Shown here one piece after another: positions 53,901 to 62,900 of a DNA stretch of 64,000 nt. Every line of letters starts with the position of its first letter. Positions within the stretch are counted from its first letter, which is position 1. Origin of the DNA: Metallyticus violacea (lineage: Eukaryota; Arthropoda; Insecta; Mantodea; Metallyticidae); the NCBI GenBank assembly GCA_030762175.1, contig CM060833.1, positions 161,574,001-161,638,000 of the forward strand, in the 5' to 3' direction. A program made the translations under genes and the position numbers. Below the pieces are notes generated by a model. That model saw only the letters and a program-made list of their open reading frames with translations, did not search any database and was not told the origin of the DNA.

Positions 53901-56900
53901 TAATGATTTGTGATTGTGTGATTTTGGTTCTGATCTGGGCAAATGTCAGAACATAAGTGCAGCCTTTTAACACCAGAACCATTGGATTTTCAATATATTC
54001 AAACAAAAATTATGCTACTTCATTTGCTTTTCTTCATGAAAAAAGTATAAAACAGCTGACTGTTTTCAGATCACACACACAAAAGCAGTTTACCCAAAAC
54101 TGCCTTAAATAAAACATCACTTGTATGGCAATGCGTGGCAAAGGCAGGTTTTGCATATAGTCAAACACCAATCCACCAGCATTATTTTCCTTTTTGCATT
54201 CTTCACCAACAGCTTTTAGCTTCTTGTAAAATTTTCTTACTTCTCTTACACTGAGCTCAGCTGCAGCAGATCACTTCATGGATTCACAAAAGTGAGATGA
54301 TTGGAGTTTAGCTTTCAGCTCCTCACATATGCTGCATATGTCGATTAGTGGATGCCCAAAATGATAATTATAATTTTCTCAGTAAAACTTTCAAAATATT
54401 CCATATTTTACATTGGTATCCATATGTTTTTCATAGGACACTTTATGTATGCATGTAATATTTAAACGAGTATTAAATAGGAAAATTCTTTTCCACAGTA
54501 GTGAGTTTTCTTCAGTGGAAGATTGTCAATATGCTCTCTCATTAATGTCACAGTATTTTTAGATATTTTACTGACATTAGGGTGTTACCTCTCATATCTT
54601 TATGTGAAATCTCCTTTAGCAACAAAGAGCTCAGTTGGAAAACTCATTTCTTGGTTTTGCATGAAGATTCAGGAAAGTTTTGTTGCACACTTTTCTCTTC
54701 TCTCTTCCAAAAGAACAAAGAAGTCATACAAGGTATTTCACTGTGTTTTGCTGGCTTCTTTGGAATGTCTTGGTCTGCATTGCCTAATTAGTTTCATCTC
54801 AATCAAAGGCTGTATGTGAATGTCTCAGTGATTTTTATCTTCAATTTGGAAATAATTTGAGAATGTTATGTCTGTCATCTTCAGGTATGTTTTGAAAAAA
54901 ATGCATTCGACATTTACAATCTTCACCTGTTGTTCTTTGTTCAATACATTTACCAAGGTGATTGATGTACTCTTCTCCAGAAACTCTGCAATACTTAATA
55001 CTATTTCTCTGGCACTTTTCGATTATTCCCCATTATAGTATGTTGTCTCCATAAAATCTTCTGCATCTACAACACTGAAATAAAACAAATGACATATGAA
55101 AACAAAATAATTAGGAGGGAACAGTACAATAGGTACTGTCAACTTAAAACAATGCTGTGTTAAAAGGAATCAAGTCAATGACATGACATGATCATAACAT
55201 ATAAATATAAATCAGACTGTGCTGAATTAGTGTTGGGGAAGTCAGACTTGGTTCTTTTTAACATAGTTTATGTAACTTGGCCTTTGAAATGGTTTCCAAC
55301 AGAAAAATGAAAATTACATTTTTTGACTTAGTTCTTTTTAACATTTGAGGATTCAATTGATGTCAGTAACAATAGTTTTGCTTGCAATTCTTCTAAGTTT
55401 AAATGAATTTTATATTTATGCCTTTATGCCTAAATTAATTTCCTCTGGATAGTATGAGCAAAAGTTTGAATGAACTGAATATTTATGACTTCATGGTTTA
55501 AAATAACTTCCTCTAAAAAGCATGAACAAAAAAGAGTGTATCTAAATGAAAAAGCAAGAAAAAGATATACCTATTCAAGCACTGGAATTCCTCCACACTG
55601 CGACACCCTTGAATAGCTGGTAAGTATGGTGGAAGCTCTTCTTTTAAGACAGCATCTGATTTTGGAGATGCATCATTTATGAATGGTATACCATTTTCAC
55701 CTTCTTCATCAGAATGCTTTTCTCCAGTTTTCAAAATGGGTGGCTTCTCATTTTCCTCTCCACTTCCATCTGATTGCATTTTGTTCTTGCCTGGTGACCG
55801 ATTTCTACTGTTATATGTTAAGTCCTCATCAGTATGCTGCCCACCTGAATCTGTATCAGCTGCAGAGAGGAAGAAACAGAATTTTTAAAGTGTACTTTTA
55901 GCATAAAGAATTTTAAAGCAAGTATGTCCAATAATGTAAACTGAATGTTAACAGCCAAGTTGGACCAAGCTGTGTTGTGCATAAGAATGGTTTTCATAAA
56001 TGTACTCTTAAGTATTTAGAATGAGATACTATACAAGATGGCCAGTGCATTGCTGGTATCTTTAAAACATGAAACAGGTTGCAATGGAGAAGATTATTGC
56101 TCTTTAAAGTGACCAATTTAACTTTTTGGAAATTATATAAAATGTGTAGAATATTTCAATTTCTCTTAACATTTCTATATTATTTCTAGAATGTTATTAT
56201 TAAAAGAATCTTGCAAAAAATTTAAGCAATTTATCACTCAAAAGGAAAAACTGTATGGCACATTAGGAGAGCTATTTATTTCTAACACTAGAAACTGGAT
56301 TATACAAAACAAAATTTTTTCACTAAAAAGTATGTTTATTTTGTTCTTTAAACTGCATATGACTTTTTTGAGTTTCAGCATAATAAAATGTTCTCTTGCA
56401 TGTTAAATAAGTATTAATTTTGAAAACAAAACACACACAAAAAAAAATACACTGAATAAACAACATGGGCTATGAGACTGCAACTAATGATCAATTCTGG
56501 TACCTGCTTGTTTTTTAATTCTAAAGTAAATGAAATTTGTTTTGTCAAATTTTATTGAAAGCTTATTAGCTTTTCAAATGCCTTTGTGGTGAAGTTTGAA
56601 AGTTGAGCATGTAACTTACCAGAAATAGTTACATTGATATCCTCTGCAAAAAATACTCTTAGATTGTTTACTTATACTACAAGGTAAATAAATAATGAAT
56701 AGGTATCAGATAGAGTTCAGTATTGAGTCTTATGGAATACTAAGAAATTAATTCAAAATTATTACAATACATCAGGAGTAATAGCACATCTGTCCTGGAC
56801 ATGGATAGTCTTGCATTGACAAGTGTATGTTTTGGCACCTCTTATGCCATTCCAGCACATATGAACATAATATGAGTTTCTAGTCTTTCAACACCTCAGC

Positions 56901-59900
56901 CCTAAAAAATTAACTGCTTGTACAAGTACTCTGTACTTGTACCCATTTCTGAATTTGGACAAATACAAGAATCATTTAATTTTCTCCAGCATATTAAACA
57001 AAAAACAAGTATGCAATAAACTAGCAAGGGCACAAGAGGGGAAAAGCATGAAGGGTGAATAGAGATTGCCCACCTTTTGCAAGAGTTATGGTGTGTCCCC
57101 TATTGCAATGGTATGTTCAATCTCATAGTGACTGAGTATACAATCTCTGCATACATGAGTTTATCAAATATGTACTTACAGGCTACTTTATTGTCATACT
57201 GTTATGCATTATAGCACCACATATATAGTAATATGTATTATCACACTTTATCAGAATCTTATTCTGATTTTTCCGTCAAAAAGGCAACAATTTGAGAAAT
57301 TCTAGATAGAATATTAGAAACATTTATATGTAACGAGGAATTTAAATTCCTGTTTGTACATTGAGAATGGAGTGCAGATTTTGCCATATTCATATGAGAA
57401 AATTGCTTCTCACTATATATGTAGAAACAAAAATAGCTGCATATAAATGTAACTTAGGATATTTTGAGAAATTTAAAAGTTTATAAAGCTCTTTTCCACT
57501 AAGAGATAAATACAGGTCACATAATTGAAAATGAAATTTTAAATTAATCAGCTACATTTAAAGTCCAGGTCAGCAAAGCCAAAATTCATGTTAAATGGAT
57601 TTTGAAACATAAAGTAGTTATCCAAATTTCTTATATCTTTGAAAGATAAGATCTTTTTTACCTTGAAGCTGTGCATTTAAGCATCTAGATGATGTATCAT
57701 ATCAGTCAAAAATGCTGGGTTCTGTATTCAAGACATGTTATTTCAACTGTTTTACAACTATGCCTTCAGTTTCCATGAAATTTGCAATATGTTCCCTAAA
57801 TTGAAAAAAATATTTTAGTGTTACCCCTCTGCTAAACCATTGGATATTGTTGAAATGGGGAATTTCTGAAAACTGTTGCTGTATTTTGAAGAAAAGACAA
57901 CATTTTCTATGCACTTACATCATTACTTCCAATTTTGTTGACAGTGTTAATATCAATTTTAATTATATTCTCCATGGACTTTGCACATAAGGCATTTTGG
58001 TGAATAATGTTATGAAGCATCATTTAACTCTTCAGACTTCAAGAAAGTTTTGAGTCACTTAAACTTTTACATTTGCTGATTAATGATTTTGCATAATCAC
58101 TTCCCACCGACATTGGCTTTTCCTATGGCAATCTTTACTTATAATATAATCTATCATAGATTTAAAAATATCCTGGCCTTTATTTGTATTGTGAAGTGAC
58201 ACTAAATCTAATATCCTCTCCTTAATTATTCAAATTCCCTGTCACACCCCTTAAAAATATTATGCCACATTAGTACAGTTAGTACTTTTGCTAACTGCAA
58301 TAGAGTAAAAATAAAACTGTGACACAGACCTTTTAATTGTTCAATACCACAAGCAAAAATATTTAACCTCCTAGTGGCATAAAGCCTTGACAGAAAAAAT
58401 CTTCAAACATTTTGATTTTTTGGGTCATGTAATTTCTGATGTTCTAATTAAGCACCTTTTAACAAAATCACCATCAGAGAAGGATTTGTAAGAATGTCCT
58501 ATTTCAAATTAAATAGCATATGATGTTCTAATTAAGCACCTTTTAACAAAATCACCATCAGAGAAGGATATGTAAGAATGTCCTATTTCAAATTAAATAG
58601 CATCGTTTGCTTCTAATGCAGTATTGCAATTTAATTTTCTTCAAATTCCATATTAAAGCCTTTTAACAGATTCATATATTTAGTTTTCTTATCATCATCT
58701 GAAAACTTGTATAACAAAGTTTAAGATATAGATACTATACCAATTAATTTTAGATATGAGTACATAGTAAACAATCAATGTAAAAGAAATAAGCCTACAA
58801 AATATACTTACCTTTCAAATCAATAATTCTGCAAGAATCAATAATCATTCGTACCCATTGTGTTTAAAGCATGTGAAGTTTTCTTTTAACAGAAACATCC
58901 ATTTTCCAATGCGTAAAGTCACTTCCCTATTACATATGCTCAGAGGTAGTAAACAACTGTATGCTGCACTATATGTAACTGAGGAGTGGGATACATGTTA
59001 TGTACTGCTTGGCTCATAGGGCCAAAAATACCCATGGCTGCTATAAACAAATGTGGATATGCTGCCTACTTCTCCACAGAAGGCAGCATTATTGATAAAT
59101 AGCATTATACCACATTTTGTGAGTACTTATATGTAATGCTTCAGTGTTAGGGAATATTACTTCAATTGCTGCATCTTCACTAAAATCTAATCTAACCAAA
59201 TCTAAGAATAAATTAAAACAATAACTCACTCTTTTACTGTTAAAAAAAGTAATCATTGTCTACATTAAAACAACTTAAATGTTTATATTCAATGTACTAG
59301 CTGCTAATCCTAACAATTTCTAATAGCTTTCATTCTTAGTAAATACTTCCTGCTTAAGAAATTCCTAATACAATGTTCCTCTAAAGATTTTTTAGCAGGA
59401 TTCAATTATAGACAATGAGAAACTGAGGCATTGGCATTGGTGGTCTAAGGGGTAACATGCTTTTCTCTGAACCCAAGGTTTGTGGATTCAAATCTGGCCG
59501 AGGTTGATAATTTTTTGGGGATTTAAAGACCTTGAGTGCAAATCTTCCAAGAACCACGGATCTTCAGTTGTACAATTACGGTACATTAAGGAACTCCATA
59601 CCTGAAAAAAGAGGTCCCTAGACAAAATTACCAGTCATATCACAACCAAGTAATACCTTAGCACCACACTAGATGGCACTTTAAACAATGGGCTGACCAC
59701 CTATTCTTCTGACATTGTAGATGCTAAGCATAGCTAAAATTCAAAATAGTTCATATAGTCCATCAGGACTTGGAACAGGCTTTAGGTCGTAAACCTAGTA
59801 AGTCAATGATAATGTGAAAGTGAGGCAAAGCTAACAACAAATACAATTCATTTTAAAATTATAATGTACTGTCACAAATCTTACTCTTACTGTACCAATT

Positions 59901-62900
59901 CAATGTGCTTAACTGTCAATTTATCATCATTTAACCTTGTTGCTTCTTTTCTCATCTCCTCTTTTATATATGATGGTTTCTGAGAAGTGCAGGAATTATC
60001 AATGCCTGAATCTCAACCATAAAAAATTTATTTCATTACTAATGTAAATTAATGTTATATTTTGCTTTAATAATCTCTTTCCAGGGTCTTATTTATGTAA
60101 TGATAAACATACCAACTTCTTCATCCGACTCTGTGCTGCTTTCACTCTCATCTTCTTCTTCCTCTTCCTCTCCTTCACTGGATCCTTCTTCTTCTTCACC
60201 AGGACTATGTATATTTCGATTACCAGCATCTACTCCAACTGGTTGTTTTGGTTCATCTTCCTCTACTCGTTGATCATCATCTGAATCATCTGATACAGTT
60301 ACCACTATGTTGGCTGCATCTGATGTATCTTGATCTCCTACGGAACCAAAACCCAACTTATTACAGTAATTTATCAATCATTGTGAAATCAGTTAAACCA
60401 GATTGTGCGTGCGTGTGTTTTTTTTTTGTTTTTTTTTTTTTTAAATAACAAATGTCCCATTACAGAGTAATATTACATATCTTTTGCCTCCTCCTTTTAC
60501 ACATGCACACATATTGGAAACTAATTTAAGACAATTACATTTAGGATTCAGGGCAAATGATAATCCTTTTTGCAAAAGTAATGTATGGCATCAGAGAGCA
60601 AAACAAAAGATACATTAACAACTGCACTTTATCAACAGAAAAAGTTCATTTGCTCTTGGGCTGTTGGTATGCAGTAACAATTTAGGGTGAAGAGGTAAAT
60701 TGAGAATCAAAGTCAGGTCAAGAGCTGATGCTGCAATTGGCAGTGAAAAGTAGGAATACCTGCTCTTATATATTGTAAATATGAGGTGTGGCAAGTAAAT
60801 AACAAGACTGCGCATCTCCTATCGCACAGAGACATTGGGAGAGGTTGGTATTGGAATGCAGTTGATTTTCAACCTTCAAGAGCAGTCACCGTTTGTTTCA
60901 TCTTTCTGTCTGCTTTAGTTTGCCTTCGAGCCTTGGTGTAGAGGACGTTCTGTAGTAGCACCGCAAGCATGGTGAACTTAAAATTTGAGCAGCGCATTAA
61001 CCTCAAATTCCTCGTGAAATTAAAAAAGTTGCCAATGGAATGTTTTCATATGTTAAAGGAGGTGTTTGGTGATGTTATGTCATGTGTGCGAGTTTCTGAA
61101 TGGCACAATGGTTTTCAGAAGGTCGAAAAGAGGTTGAAGATGATGAACATCCCGGTCGATCTGTGAGTTCAAGAACTGAAGCAAACGTTCAGAAAATAAA
61201 TTAAATTGTGCACAAAGGCTACATCTGAGCATTTGGATGATCACAATATGGTGAAGATGAACAAAAGACAGTATGACAAATTTTGTATGATGCATTAAAC
61301 ATGACAAGAGTTTGTACAAAAATGTTTTCGAAAAAGCTCTCTCAGGAACAAAAAGACCATCGGAAGAACATTTGCTCTGATTCAAAGAATGACTAAACGA
61401 AGAACTGGATTTGCTCACAGTGTCGAAACTTGGATCTTCCAGCACAATCCAGAAACAAAATATCAATCAATGCACTGGAAGACTTCGACATTGCCAAGAA
61501 TGAAAAAAGCACAAATGAACATGTCACAACTGAAAGCAACGCTGATCTCAGAATCAAACCATTAATCAGAAATACTACAAAAAAGTCCTTATCAAGCTGA
61601 GAGAAAGAGTAAGGAAGAAAAGACTGGATGTGGAAGAATAACACATGGATTCTGCATCAGGACAATGAGCCAGCCCACAATGCCATATCTGTGAAACAAT
61701 TTTTAGCGGACAAGTGTATAGCTCGAACATCCTCCATATTCACCAGATTTGACTACCTGTGACTTATCTGTTCCTAAAAGTGAAAAGTCATTGAAGGAAA
61801 CATATATTCAGTCTGCTGAAGAGATAAAAGCAAAACTGGAAGAGTTGTTGAAGAGGGTGACAATGGATGACCTACAGCATTGTTTTGAAAATGGAAGACA
61901 CATATGCAGTGGTGTATAGATAGGGGAGGGGAGTATGTTGAAGGGGATAAAAATTAATTGTAACTTTGTTTGCAATAAATCACATTTCTGATACCAGTCT
62001 TGTTATTTACTTGCCACACTTCATATAACCATAAGAATTATTTTTATAATATAAGGATTTTGATGATGCTTTTGATTTAACACTTATTGTTGTGTAATAG
62101 ACCCATGGCTACATATTAATATGATATAATTCTCTCTCCCTCTTGTTGCTTATTTAATCTTCCATGCATTATATTAACTTAGAGAGATTCAATATTTATT
62201 TTTACCATTTTTTATTTGACTTCTTCCTTTAAAGAAGAACACAAGTTGTATGAAATATATTAAAAATTGTATGATATGTGCTAATTTCATGGAATTATAT
62301 TTATTCCCAAAGCCATCATGAAGTATACTCATCCTAAAAATAAGGTTAAAAATCACATGTTATTCCACACAATGTGTGGATTTATTTAATGATTCCAGGT
62401 ATTTATAATTATTGGCACCAATTATTTATTTTTCTGTTTTTCACAGTGAAATGAAATGAAACTCACTAAGGTTACTTGTCTCAACCAGGATAGATACAGA
62501 ACCATTAATGGAGTAACATGTATTTAATGACCAAATCAGCGCTGAATATAATTTATCTTAGATATTCACTAATTAACTCTGCAGAATCTCTAAGGTAAAT
62601 GAGGAAACATACTTAATAACATTTTTACCTTTCTAGAAAGTTCAACTAAAACAAACAAAAAAATAAAGTACTGACTATGTCCAATACCCACCAATTCTAT
62701 CTGAAACAGATTTGCTTTTGTCTTCCTCAACTTTTCTTTTCTTCCTTTCTCTGCTTCTACTACGTTCTCTCTTTTTGGCTATTTCCCTCAATGTTCTTTC
62801 TTTTTCTTTTTCAAGATGTCGACGCTCACGCCTTGCTTCCAATTCTCGACGATAAGCTTCTTTCTGCCTGACTCTTTCTCGATCTACATGCAAAAAACCT

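Larger units (their letters stand above)
52905..55178 (-). mobile_element. Unclassified DNA transposon with 24-bp terminal inverted repeats
   Basis: The ends 52905..52928 (TTGACTTGGTTCCTTTTAAC...) and 55155..55178 (reverse complement TTGACTTGATTCCTTTTAAC...) match at 22 of 24 positions. The coding remnant between them is on the minus strand. No target-site duplication was seen. A SINE A tail and a short PLE-2-like piece lie within or at its left part. Confidence 0.65.

Noticed and set aside
55679..55901. Two overlapping plus-strand ORFs
   Set aside because: They are antisense shadows of the CDK11 exon 55571..55859.
60052..60273. Ser-rich plus-strand ORF
   Set aside because: It is the antisense of the acidic CDK11 exon 60113..60337.
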